A DNA stretch of 64,000 nucleotides, from the NCBI RefSeq assembly GCF_022829635.1, contig NZ_JAKSYO010000172.1, positions 62,001 to 126,000 of the forward strand, given 5' to 3'. This stretch comes from Methylobacterium sp. E-066. GTDB taxonomy: Bacteria > Pseudomonadota > Alphaproteobacteria > Rhizobiales > Beijerinckiaceae. The first letter of the stretch is position 1. The number at the start of each line of letters is the position of its first letter. A program made the position numbers and the translations under genes. This document shows positions 19,211 through 27,530 of the stretch, one piece after another. The notes below the pieces were generated by a model. It was not told the DNA's origin. It saw only the letters and a program-made list of their open reading frames with translations, and ran no database searches.

Positions 19211-20140
19211 TCAGAACGCGACCTTGTCCCCGCCCTTCAGCGCCAGCATCTCCCGCGCCTCATCGGGTGAGGCGACCGCAAGGCCCAGCCCCTCGATGAT
19301 CGAGCGGACGCGGCGGACCTGCGTGGCGTTGGTCTCGGCGAGCTTGCCGGGGCCGTCCCACAGGCTGTCCTCCAGGCCGACGCGGACGTTGCCGCCCATC
19401 GCGGCGGCCATGGCGGCGATGTTCATCTGGTTGCGGCCGGCCCCCAGCACCGACCAGTGGTACTGATCGCCGAACAGCCGGTCGGCGGTGCGCTTCATGT
19501 GCATCACGTCGTCCGGATGGGCGCCGATGCCGCCCTGAAGGCCGAACACCGTTTGGATGAACAGCGGCGCCTTCACCAGCCCGCGGTCGAAGAAGTATTT
19601 GAGATTGTAGAGGTGGGCGGTGTCGTAGCACTCGAACTCGAACTTGGTGCCATTCGGCGAGCAGGTGGTGAGGATATGCTCGATCTGGCCGAACGAGTTG
19701 CGGAAAATGATGTCCTTGTTGCCGAGATAGTCGCGCTCCCATTGGTGCTTCAGGTCCTTGAAGCGGTCGAGCATGCCGAACAGGCCGAAATTCATCGAGC
19801 CGAGGTTGAGCGAGGCGACCTCCGGCTGAAACGTGGCAGCCGGGCGCACGCGCTCCTCGATCGACATGGTCGGCGCGCCGCCGGTGGTGAGGTTCACCAC
19901 GCAGCCCGAGCGCTGCTTGATCACCGGGAGGAACTTGGCGAACGCCTCGGGCGTCTGGTCGGGCTGCCCAGTCTCGGGGTCGCGGGCGTGCAAGTGGACG
20001 ATCGCCGCCCCGGCTTCGGCAGCGCCGATGGCGGCGTCGGCGATCTCTTCCGGCGTCACCGGCAGATGCGGCGACATACTCGGCGTGTGGATCGCGCCGG
20101 TGACGGCGCAGGTGATGATGACTTTCCGCTGGGGGGCCAT
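19211..20140 (-). CDS. beta-keto acid cleavage enzyme (BKACE, former DUF849)
   Basis: 309 residues from ATG 20140. The N-terminal strand KVIITCAVTGAIHTPSMSP and the metal-binding AAIVHLHARDPETG (His49 and His51) identify the family first known as 3-keto-5-aminohexanoate cleavage enzyme. VNLTTGGAPTM and RVGLEDSLW are further landmarks. These Zn enzymes condense a beta-keto acid with acetyl-CoA to give acetoacetate and a new CoA ester; known substrates include dehydrocarnitine. It is the last gene of the importer operon, two bases after the dehydrogenase, which would supply its keto acid. Confidence 0.9.
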   Translation of the reverse strand: MAPQRKVIITCAVTGAIHTPSMSPHLPVTPEEIADAAIGAAEAGAAIVHLHARDPETGQPDQTPEAFAKFLPVIKQRSGCVVNLTTGGAPTMSIEERVRPAATFQPEVASLNLGSMNFGLFGMLDRFKDLKHQWERDYLGNKDIIFRNSFGQIEHILTTCSPNGTKFEFECYDTAHLYNLKYFFDRGLVKAPLFIQTVFGLQGGIGAHPDDVMHMKRTADRLFGDQYHWSVLGAGRNQMNIAAMAAAMGGNVRVGLEDSLWDGPGKLAETNATQVRRVRSIIEGLGLAVASPDEAREMLALKGGDKVAF

Positions 20141-20142
20141 GC

Positions 20143-21066
20143 TCAGTCCTTCTGTGAAAGCTTGTGGGCCCGCAGGGAAGCGAGCCGGGCATCCCGGCGG
20201 CGCATGCGGGCGGGGAGATCCGCGGGCGCCCGCCATTGCGCCAGGATCGCTTCGGTCGCCGGAGCCTCGTAGACAGCGGGTGGGGCCGGATCGGCCGCGA
20301 GGCACTTGTAGAAGCCGGTGTAGCGCGCGCAGTAATCGGCGATGCCGCCGGGGGCGTTCAGCTCGATCGTCTCGAACGGCCCCATGAAGCTCCAGCGCAG
20401 GCCGAGCCCGTCCGCGACGGTCCTGTCGAGATCCTGCGGGGTCACGTAGCCCTCGGATGCCAAGCGGAACGCTTCGGCCAGCAGCGCCCCCTGGAGCCGG
20501 TTGAGGATGAAGCCCTCGATTTCCTTGAGGACGGTGATCGGCACCTGGCCGATGGCTTCGTAGATCAGCCGGGCGCGGTCCAGGACCGCCGCGTCCGTCC
20601 ACGGCGCACCGGAGATCTCCACAAGCGGGATCAGGTGCGGCGGGTTAACCGGATGGCCGATCAGGCAGCGCCCGCGTCCGGGCAGGCCTTCCGTGAACAG
20701 CGAGCAGCGGATCGCCGAGGACGACGAGGCGATGATCGCCTCCGGCGGCGCCAGCGCATCGAGCTCGGCGAACAGGGCCTGCTTCACGTCGAGCCGTTCC
20801 GGCCCGTTCTCCTGGACGAAGCCGACGCCGTCGAGGCAGGCGGCAAGGCCTTCCGGAGCCCGGATGCGGCCCGCGGCCCCTTCCGGATCGCGGCAGAGCC
20901 CGTGCTCGGCGAGCGTCCGCAGGCCCTCGGCACAGAGCGGGATCGCGGCCTCGGCGACGCCGTCGGCGGCGTCGAACAGGCGCACGTCCCAGCTCGCGCG
21001 GGCAAAAATCATCGCCCAGGCCCGGCCGATCAGGCCGGAGCCGATGATCGCGACGCTGTCGGTCAT
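20143..21066 (-). CDS. 3-hydroxyacyl-CoA dehydrogenase family, lambda-crystallin / carnitine dehydrogenase-like
   Basis: 307 residues from ATG 21066, overlapping the previous stop by four bases. The NAD fingerprint IIGSGLIGRAWA is at 7-18, and CLIGHPVNPPHLIPLVE carries the catalytic His138. The single domain with FILNRLQGALLAEAFRLASEG matches the CRYL1/L-gulonate 3-dehydrogenase and L-carnitine dehydrogenase branch rather than fatty-acid FadB. It should oxidise a 3-hydroxy acid, free or CoA-bound, to a 3-keto acid. That product type is what the adjacent BKACE consumes. Confidence 0.85.
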   Translation of the reverse strand: MTDSVAIIGSGLIGRAWAMIFARASWDVRLFDAADGVAEAAIPLCAEGLRTLAEHGLCRDPEGAAGRIRAPEGLAACLDGVGFVQENGPERLDVKQALFAELDALAPPEAIIASSSSAIRCSLFTEGLPGRGRCLIGHPVNPPHLIPLVEISGAPWTDAAVLDRARLIYEAIGQVPITVLKEIEGFILNRLQGALLAEAFRLASEGYVTPQDLDRTVADGLGLRWSFMGPFETIELNAPGGIADYCARYTGFYKCLAADPAPPAVYEAPATEAILAQWRAPADLPARMRRRDARLASLRAHKLSQKD

Positions 21067-23621
21067 AGCCACAAAACCTTTCGCCGCAGCTCCTGATCCT
21101 CGCGCAGCAGGCGCGACTCGCCGGTCCATTGGACGCTGCCGCGCTCCAGCGCGACGGTCCGGTCCGAGAGCGCCAGCGCGAGGTCGAGGTGGTGGTCGAC
21201 CAAGATGATCGCGATCTCCCGGCGCAGACGGTCGAACGCCTCGAACAGTTCCTCGGTCACGGCCGGCGACAGGCCCTCGAACGGCTCGTCGAGGAGCAGG
21301 AGCCGCGTATCGCCGGACAGCGCCCGGGCCACCGCGACCATCTGCTGCTCGCCCCCCGACAGGCGCGCCGCATCGACGCTCCAGCGCTGCTTCAGCCGCG
21401 GGAAGAACTCCAGGACCTTGTCCTCGTCCCAGTGGATGCCGGCGCCGGTGAGCCGCCGCAGCCGGCCGAGGCCGAGATTCTCGGCGACGCTCATCCCGGA
21501 GAACAGAGCCCGGCCCTGCGGCACGTAGCCGATGCCGAGCCGGGCGATCCGGTCGGGCGTCAGCCCGGCAATGTCGTGGCCGGCCAGCACGATCCGGCCT
21601 GCGGCTGGCGGCGCGGTGCCGATCAGCGTCTTCAGCAGGGTCGACTTGCCGGCGCCATTGCGGCCGAGCAGCGCCACCACCTCGCCCTTATGCACGGTGA
21701 GATCGACGCCGTTGAGGATGTGCGACTTGCCGTAGAAGGTATCGACGCCGGCCATGGAGAGCAGCGTCTCGGGCGCCGCCGCACTCGCCCGGGGCTTGGC
21801 GGCGATCGCCTCCGTGCCCGAGCCGAGATAGACCGCCTGGACGCGTTCGTCGTCCCGGGCATCGGCCACGGAGCCGTCGACCAGCACGGCACCGTCGGCC
21901 ATCACGGTGACCCGGTCGGCGAGGCGGAACACCCGGTCGATGTCGTGCTCCACCAGCAGCACCGGGATGTCGGCCGAGAGCGCCTTGATCAAGTCGCCGA
22001 CGCGCTCGCGCTCGGCGGCGGCGAGGCCGGCCAGGGGCTCGTCCAGCAGCAGCACCCGGGGCCGCGTCGCCAGAGCCAGCCCCATGTCGAGGAGCCGCTG
22101 GCCGCCATAGGAGAGGCTGCCGGCCTCCGCCTTCTCGATCCCGCCGAGGCCTGTCCAGCGCAGCAACTCGGCCGTGTCGTCGGCGATCTCCCGGACGCCG
22201 AGGGCGTCGCGCCAGGGGCTCATATGGGCCGGATGGCGCGCCTGGACCGCGAGCCGGATGTTCTCCTCCACGGACAGGCCGGGAAACAGGTTGGTGATCT
22301 GGAACGACCGGCCGAGCCCGGCCCGGGTGATCGCGTGCGGCTCGAGCCCGGCGATCTCGCGCCCGTCGAGGAGGATTCGGCCGGCATTCGGCCGGAACAT
22401 CCCGGAGAGCAGGTTGAACGCCGTGGTCTTGCCGGCGCCGTTCGGTCCGATCAGCGCGTGCAGCGTCCGGTCGGCCACCGCGAAGGACACGCCGCGCACC
22501 GCCGCCACCGGCCCGAAGCTCTTCCGGATGTCCTCGGCGATCAGGACCGGCCCGTGGGTCCGCCCCTCGGCGATGAACCGGGCGGGCACCCGGCCCGAGG
22601 CGCCGGCCCGGCGGGCGGACATGGCGGCGCCCTCGCTTGGCACGCGGCGGAACGGCCGCATCAGCTGCGCTGCGATGCCCACGAGCCCGTCCGGCGAGAA
22701 CACGATGAAGCCGACGAACAGCAGCCCGAAATACAGCAGCCAGTCGGCGGTGTAGATCGACAGGAACTCCCGGAACAGGATGTAGAACAGGGCGCCGAGC
22801 GCCGGCCCGAGGAACGAGCGCATCCCGCCGATCACCACCATGGCGAGCAGCTCGCCCGAGAACGCGATGGAGATCGGGTCGGCCGAGGTGAAGCGGTGGC
22901 TGTAGGCCGAGAGCGCCCCGGCGAGCCCGGTGATCGAGGCCGAGATCACGAAGGCGGCGAGCTTGTAGCGGTTGGTGGCGTAGCCGAGGAAGCCGGCGCG
23001 CTGCTCGTTCTCGCGGATCGCGACCAGCACCGTCCCCATGGGCGAGCGGCGGAACCGCCAGAGCCCCACCAGAACCACGAAGGCGATGCTGGAGACCGCC
23101 GCGTAATAGGCGCCGGGCTGCTGTAGCACCTCCCAGCGGTGCAGGTTGCCGATGCCGTTCTCGCCGCCGGTGAGGTCGGTCCAACGGAACGCGATGGCGT
23201 AAAGCATCGCGGTGAAAGCGAGCGTCAGCAGCGAGAAGTAGACGCCCCGCCGCCGCAAAATCAGCGCGCCGCCGGCGAGCGCCGCAAGGCCGGTGATCGC
23301 CAGCGCGCCGAACAGCGGCAGGGCCATGTCGCCGGGGGCCAGGCGGGTCTGGAGGATCGCCACCGCGTAGGCGCCGATCCCGAACCACGCTCCGTGGCCG
23401 AAGGAGACGAGGCCGGTCCAGCCGACCAGGATGTTGAGGCCGAGCACGGCGAGGGTGAAGATCACTACATCGGTGGCGGTGATCAGGGTCAGGCCGATCG
23501 CGTCGAGGGCGAAGGGCAGGACGATCAGGGCGGCGAGCGCCGCCCAGAGCTGGCGGCTCTCGCGCAGGATCAGGCCGCGCTGAGGGATGGCGAGCGGCAG
23601 CGGTTCGGCGGTTCCGGACAT
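21063..23621 (-). CDS. fused LivM-LivG-LivF: branched-chain-type ABC permease with two ATPase domains
   Basis: 852 residues from ATG 23621, one continuous frame with no stop. Residues 1-325 are a LivM-type permease with LNILVGWTGLVSFGHGAWFG and MVVIGGMRSFLGPALG. Residues about 358-600 are a LivG-type ATPase: Walker A GPNGAGKTT 392-400, signature LSYGGQ 503-508, Walker B LLLDEP 524-529. Residues about 620-852 are a LivF-type ATPase: GRNGAGKST 653-661, LSGGEQ 754-759, LLLDEP 775-780. The joins are short low-complexity linkers (330-357 and 601-620). Normally these are three genes. Upstream reading frame beyond 23621 is open but overlaps livH and is not used. All motifs are intact, so the fusion looks functional. 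Confidence 0.93.
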   Translation of the reverse strand: MSGTAEPLPLAIPQRGLILRESRQLWAALAALIVLPFALDAIGLTLITATDVVIFTLAVLGLNILVGWTGLVSFGHGAWFGIGAYAVAILQTRLAPGDMALPLFGALAITGLAALAGGALILRRRGVYFSLLTLAFTAMLYAIAFRWTDLTGGENGIGNLHRWEVLQQPGAYYAAVSSIAFVVLVGLWRFRRSPMGTVLVAIRENEQRAGFLGYATNRYKLAAFVISASITGLAGALSAYSHRFTSADPISIAFSGELLAMVVIGGMRSFLGPALGALFYILFREFLSIYTADWLLYFGLLFVGFIVFSPDGLVGIAAQLMRPFRRVPSEGAAMSARRAGASGRVPARFIAEGRTHGPVLIAEDIRKSFGPVAAVRGVSFAVADRTLHALIGPNGAGKTTAFNLLSGMFRPNAGRILLDGREIAGLEPHAITRAGLGRSFQITNLFPGLSVEENIRLAVQARHPAHMSPWRDALGVREIADDTAELLRWTGLGGIEKAEAGSLSYGGQRLLDMGLALATRPRVLLLDEPLAGLAAAERERVGDLIKALSADIPVLLVEHDIDRVFRLADRVTVMADGAVLVDGSVADARDDERVQAVYLGSGTEAIAAKPRASAAAPETLLSMAGVDTFYGKSHILNGVDLTVHKGEVVALLGRNGAGKSTLLKTLIGTAPPAAGRIVLAGHDIAGLTPDRIARLGIGYVPQGRALFSGMSVAENLGLGRLRRLTGAGIHWDEDKVLEFFPRLKQRWSVDAARLSGGEQQMVAVARALSGDTRLLLLDEPFEGLSPAVTEELFEAFDRLRREIAIILVDHHLDLALALSDRTVALERGSVQWTGESRLLREDQELRRKVLWL

Positions 23622-23635
23622 GGGGCTGCTCCCGC

Positions 23636-24511
23636 TCACTCGAATCGGGCGATCTGCTCGCCGAACAGGCCGCGCGGGCGCAGCAGCAGGACGAGCACCA
23701 TGAGGCCGTAGACGGCGGCCTCCGTGGCCGGCGGGTAGGCGTAGGCGGTGAGCCCCCGGACGACGCCGACGATCAGCGCCGCGAGGACGACGCCCCAGAA
23801 GGAGCCGAGACCGCCGATCACCACCACCACGAAGGCGAAGGTCAGGATCTCGGCGCCCATGGCGGGGTGCACGCCGGTGACCGGTGCCATCATGGTGCCG
23901 GCGAGCGCCGCGAGCCCGACCGCGATCGTCACGACCGCGGTCATGTAGGGCCGCAGCGAGATGCCCAGCGCGGCGACCATGTCGGGGTCCTGGACCCCGG
24001 CCCGGACCACGCGGCCGAAGCTGGTGCGGGTCAGGAGCAGCCACAGGCCGCCGACGCAGGCGAGCGCAACCACAAGGATGGACAGCCGGTAGCGCGAGTA
24101 GATCAAGTCGCCGATGAAGACCTGGCCGCGCAGCCAGCTCGGGATCCCGTAGGGCAAAGGCGCCGCCCCGAAAGCCATGCGCAGGGCCTGCTCGGCGACC
24201 ATCGCGAGGCCGAAGGTCAGGAGCAGGCCGAGGGTGGGATCGCCCCGGTAGAACCGCCGGAGCAGGAACCGTTCGATCACGAGGCCGAGCACCCCCACCA
24301 GCAACGGCGAGGCGACCAGCGCGCCGCCGAAGCCGATCGTCGGGGTCAGCACCACCGTCAGGTAGGCGCCGATGGCGTAGAACGCGCCGTGGGCGAGATT
24401 CACGATCCCGCCGAGGCTGAAGATCAGCGACAGGCCCAGCGCGATCAGCAAGTACTGGACGCCGATCAGCAGGCCGTTGAGCACCTGCTCCAGGATGAAG
24501 ACGAGCTGCAT
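23636..24511 (-). CDS. livH: branched-chain-type ABC transporter permease (LivH)
   Basis: 291 residues from ATG 24511. MQLVFILEQVLNGLLIGVQY and SLGGIVNLAHGAFYAIGAYL are the family start, and GLGSFWGVVLAALIVGVVRG the conserved late segment. About eight membrane spans. It pairs with the LivM domain of the fused protein encoded 14 bases downstream. It begins seven bases after the binding-protein stop, so the unit is tightly coupled. Confidence 0.92.
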   Translation of the reverse strand: MQLVFILEQVLNGLLIGVQYLLIALGLSLIFSLGGIVNLAHGAFYAIGAYLTVVLTPTIGFGGALVASPLLVGVLGLVIERFLLRRFYRGDPTLGLLLTFGLAMVAEQALRMAFGAAPLPYGIPSWLRGQVFIGDLIYSRYRLSILVVALACVGGLWLLLTRTSFGRVVRAGVQDPDMVAALGISLRPYMTAVVTIAVGLAALAGTMMAPVTGVHPAMGAEILTFAFVVVVIGGLGSFWGVVLAALIVGVVRGLTAYAYPPATEAAVYGLMVLVLLLRPRGLFGEQIARFE

Positions 24512-24518
24512 GGCCGCC

Positions 24519-25778
24519 TCACGCCGGGAAGGTGCAGGCGTTCTCGTCGCGGGTGGTCGCGAGCACCTCGAGGTTCTCGCCGGCACCGGGCAGCGGCCCG
24601 GTGGCCGTGAAGATGTCGTAGGGATTCTTGACCTGATCCGCCGGCAGCGCGGTGATCGCGTACATCTCCTGCATCAGCTCGTGGTCCCAGGGACGGAAAT
24701 AGCCCTCCCGGGTCTTGGCGATGTCGAAGGTCGCGCCCTTCTCCAGGTGCTCGACGATCTTGGTGGAGTCGGTGGACTTCAGCTCGTTCATGGATTGGGC
24801 GACGATCTTCATCGCCGTGTAGTCGCCCCAGCCCTGGTTCTCCGGCGGCTTCTTGTACTTCGCCCGGAACGCCGCCACAAATTTTTGGGCCGAGGGCGAG
24901 TCGATCCGGTGGTGCCAGATCACCGGCCAGGTGCCGAGGAAGTTGCCGGGGCCGGCGCCCCAGGCCAGCGCCGTGTCGAACCCGAAGCCGGCGACCGGGA
25001 ACGGCAGCCCGAACTCGCTGTACTGCTTGAGGAAGTTGGTGATCTGGGCGCCCGCGAGGTTGCAGATCACCAGATCCGGCCGACCTTGGCGCAGCTTGAG
25101 CAGGAAGGGCGAGAAGTCGGTGAGCTCGGTGGGGATCAGGTCCTCGCCCGCGATGGTCGCCTCGTTGGCGACGAAGAATTTTTTCGCCTGCTTCAGCAGG
25201 TCGTGGCCGAAGGCGTAGTCGGCGGTGAGCGCGTAGACCTTCTTGCCCTTGATCAGCCCCTTCTCGACCAGAGCGCGCCCGGCGGCGCGCACCATCATGG
25301 TGTTCTGCGCTTCGACGTGGAACAGGTAGCGCTTGCAATCGGCGCCCCGCAGCGCGTCGGAGTTGGCGCCGGTGTTGATGAACAGCACCTTCTCGCGCTG
25401 CGCCACCTGGCTGATCGCCAGCGCCGAGGCCGAGTTGATCTCGCCGACCAGGCAGGCGACGCGGTCGCGCTGGACCATGCGCTCGGCCTTGGCCGAGGCG
25501 GTCTGCGGATTGACGCTGTCCTCCGACAACAGCTCGACCTTGCGGCCGGCGATGCCGCCGCCGGCATTGATCTCCTCGACGGCGAGCTGGGCGGCCTGGA
25601 CGGCGAACTCGCCCAGAGGGCCGAGGAAGCCGGTGCGCGGGGTCAGGTGGCCGATCCGGATCACGTCGGACTGCCCCTGGGACAGGGCCGGGCTTGCCAA
25701 CGCCGGTGCGATGAGCGCCGCGCCACCGACCTGCAACAGGCCGCGGCGAGAGAGAGAATCCCCGAACCGGTCCGTCAT
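24519..25778 (-). CDS. branched-chain-type ABC substrate-binding protein (LivK-like)
   Basis: 419 residues. The N-terminus SLSRRGLLQVGGAALIAPAL is a Tat signal, with cleavage around SPALSQ. The mature type I periplasmic fold has IGHLTPRTGFLGPLGEFAVQ, INAGGGIAGRKVELLSED and FINTGANSDALRG. Such proteins bind amino acids, amides, urea or aromatic and short acids. The BKACE and hydroxyacid dehydrogenase genes at the end of the operon suggest a hydroxylated or quaternary-amine acid as the ligand (inference). Confidence 0.9.
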   Translation of the reverse strand: MTDRFGDSLSRRGLLQVGGAALIAPALASPALSQGQSDVIRIGHLTPRTGFLGPLGEFAVQAAQLAVEEINAGGGIAGRKVELLSEDSVNPQTASAKAERMVQRDRVACLVGEINSASALAISQVAQREKVLFINTGANSDALRGADCKRYLFHVEAQNTMMVRAAGRALVEKGLIKGKKVYALTADYAFGHDLLKQAKKFFVANEATIAGEDLIPTELTDFSPFLLKLRQGRPDLVICNLAGAQITNFLKQYSEFGLPFPVAGFGFDTALAWGAGPGNFLGTWPVIWHHRIDSPSAQKFVAAFRAKYKKPPENQGWGDYTAMKIVAQSMNELKSTDSTKIVEHLEKGATFDIAKTREGYFRPWDHELMQEMYAITALPADQVKNPYDIFTATGPLPGAGENLEVLATTRDENACTFPA

Positions 25779-25897
25779 CGTTCCGCTCCCGTGCGTTTCC
25801 TCCAGCCGGGCATTTTTGACGGGCTCTGGTGGCCCTCACCCGAACTGTGATCACAGATCACTAGCGCGATAGTGCCACATGCGTCTAGTGTCGGCAC
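25779..25897. promoter_or_regulatory. divergent promoter/operator region of the Liv-BKACE operon and gntR
   Basis: Between two outward-facing starts. A perfect 12-base palindrome ctgtgatcacag sits at 25845-25856. A pair of related elements, tagtgccacatg (about 25870) and tagtgtcggcacatg (ending at the regulator ATG), follows. GntR/FCD regulators usually bind short palindromes in the shared intergenic region, so the neighbouring regulator is the likely binder. No strong -35/-10 pair is evident. Confidence 0.5.
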
Positions 25898-26599
25898 ATG
25901 AGTTCTAGATTGGCTCTGGCCGAATTGCCCCAGTTGGAGCGGCGCACCCTCGCCGACACCGCCTACGAGGCCCTGGCGGATCTGCTCGCCTCCGGGCGGC
26001 TGACGCCCGGCGACCGGCTGTCCCTGCGCCAGAGCGCGGCGGCGCTCGGCGTCTCGGTGATGCCGGTGCGCGAAGCGGTGAGCCGCCTCGTGGCCGACGG
26101 CGTCCTCGAAGTCGCGCCGACCCGCGCGATTCGGGTGCCGGTCATGACCGCGCGGGACTTCCGGGCTTTGGCCGAGACCCGCATGGCGATCGAAGGCATC
26201 GCCGCCGCCCGGACCGCCGAGCATCGGAGCGAGGCGGAGCTCACCGCGATCCGCCGGGCCGAGGCGGCGTTCCGGGCCGAGGCCGAGTCTGCGGAGCCTG
26301 ATTGCACCCGGGCGGTCCGGCTCAACCGCGACCTGCATTTCGCGATCTACGCCGCCTGCGGGCTGACGCCGCTCCAAGAGGTCATCGCCCGGCTGTGGCT
26401 GAAGGCGGGGCCGGTGATCAACCTCGACCTGCGCGCCCATCCCGAGCGGCTGCTCCAGGGCTTCGCGCTGCGGCGGCACGCCGAGACGCTCGTCGCGATC
26501 GAGGCCCGGGACGGGCCCGCTGCAGCCGCCGCTCTGGCCGCCGACATCCGCGAGGCGGCGGATTTCATCCTGTCCCGCGGGGGTCTGCGGGACGCGTAG
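25898..26599 (+). CDS. GntR family transcriptional regulator, FCD domain
   Basis: 233 residues. The winged helix is in residues 12-80: RRTLADTAYEALADLLASG, then LRQSAAALGVSVMPVREAVS as the recognition helix region. The FCD ligand domain follows with NRDLHFAIYAACG and, near the end, LRRHAETLVAIEARD, supplying metal/ligand His residues. It is divergent from the Liv-BKACE operon and upstream of the SDR genes, so it could control both. Effector unknown; probably the imported acid or an intermediate. Confidence 0.88.
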   Translation: MSSRLALAELPQLERRTLADTAYEALADLLASGRLTPGDRLSLRQSAAALGVSVMPVREAVSRLVADGVLEVAPTRAIRVPVMTARDFRALAETRMAIEGIAAARTAEHRSEAELTAIRRAEAAFRAEAESAEPDCTRAVRLNRDLHFAIYAACGLTPLQEVIARLWLKAGPVINLDLRAHPERLLQGFALRRHAETLVAIEARDGPAAAAALAADIREAADFILSRGGLRDA

Positions 26600-26672
26600 C
26601 TTTTCGTGCGCCTCGTTCCGGGAGGCCCGCTGCCGCCTTCCGGGACGATGCCTTGAGAGAGGAAGAAAAAAT

Positions 26673-27440
26673 ATGGATCTCGGAATCGCCGGACTGCGCG
26701 TGCTCGTGACCGCAGGCGCCGCCGGAATTGGACGCGGCATCGTCGACGCCTTCCTGGAGGAAGGGGCGCGGGTCTTCGCTTGCGACATCGACGAGGCGGC
26801 GCTCGCGGCTCTTCCTGGCGAGGTCGGGCGCAGCCGGACCGACGTCGCCGACCGCGAGCAGGTCGCCGCCATGATGGATCAGGCCGTCGATCACCTCGGC
26901 GGCCTCGACGTGCTGGTCAACAATGCCGGCATCGCCGGGCCGACCGGGCGGGTCGAGGAGATCGCCCCGGAGGAATGGGACCGCTGCCTGACGGTCTGCC
27001 TGACCAGCCAGTTCAACTGCGCCCGGCTCGCGGCGCCGCACCTGCGCGCGAGCAGCAACGGCTCTATCGTCAACCTGTCCTCGGCGGCCGGCAAGTTCGG
27101 CTTCGGCCTGCGCAGCCCCTACGCGGCGGCGAAATGGGGCGTGATCGGCTTCACGAAGTCCCTGGCGATCGAGCTGGGCGAGGCCGGCATCCGGGTGAAC
27201 GCGATCCTGCCCGGTCTGGTCGCCGGCGACCGGCAGCGCCGGGTCCTGGAGGCCAAGGCGCAGCAGCAGGGCACGAGCTTCGCCGAGATGGAGGCCCGCG
27301 CCTTCTCGTTCGTGTCGGTGAAGGACTACGTCACCGCCCGCCAGCTGGCCGATCAGATCCTCTTGCTCTGCTCGCCCCGGGGCCGGACCATCTCGGGGCA
27401 AGCGATCTCCATCGACGGCGATACCCGGATGCTGTCCTGA
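26673..27440 (+). CDS. short-chain dehydrogenase/reductase (SDR)
   Basis: 255 residues with a good ribosome site (gagaggaag, nine bases before ATG). Nucleotide motif VTAGAAGIGRG at 12-22, VNNAGIAGP, then the triad Ser137, Tyr150 and Lys154 (SPYAAAK). NAD(P)-dependent oxidation or reduction of an alcohol or hydroxyacid in the cytoplasm. It follows the GntR gene by 73 bases and precedes a second SDR, which makes a common pathway likely; the substrate cannot be inferred from sequence. Confidence 0.88.
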   Translation: MDLGIAGLRVLVTAGAAGIGRGIVDAFLEEGARVFACDIDEAALAALPGEVGRSRTDVADREQVAAMMDQAVDHLGGLDVLVNNAGIAGPTGRVEEIAPEEWDRCLTVCLTSQFNCARLAAPHLRASSNGSIVNLSSAAGKFGFGLRSPYAAAKWGVIGFTKSLAIELGEAGIRVNAILPGLVAGDRQRRVLEAKAQQQGTSFAEMEARAFSFVSVKDYVTARQLADQILLLCSPRGRTISGQAISIDGDTRMLS

Positions 27441-27530
27441 AACACCGCGCCCTGGCTTACGCCGCGGCCCGGATCGCGGCAGACTGGAGCCGAAGCGGCA
27501 CGACGACCGCACCAAGGGGAGGATCGGAGC

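Noticed and set aside
21129..23126. 665-aa plus-strand open frame opposite the ABC fusion
   Set aside because: Antisense shadow; no family features and the sense-strand ABC motifs are intact.
23622..24044. Open extension of the LivMGF frame upstream to 24044 (993 aa total)
   Set aside because: The extra 141 residues are Arg/Gly/Pro-rich and lie antiparallel in frame to nothing but over livH on the same strand in another frame; the family starts at MSGTAEP (23621), 14 bases after the livH stop.
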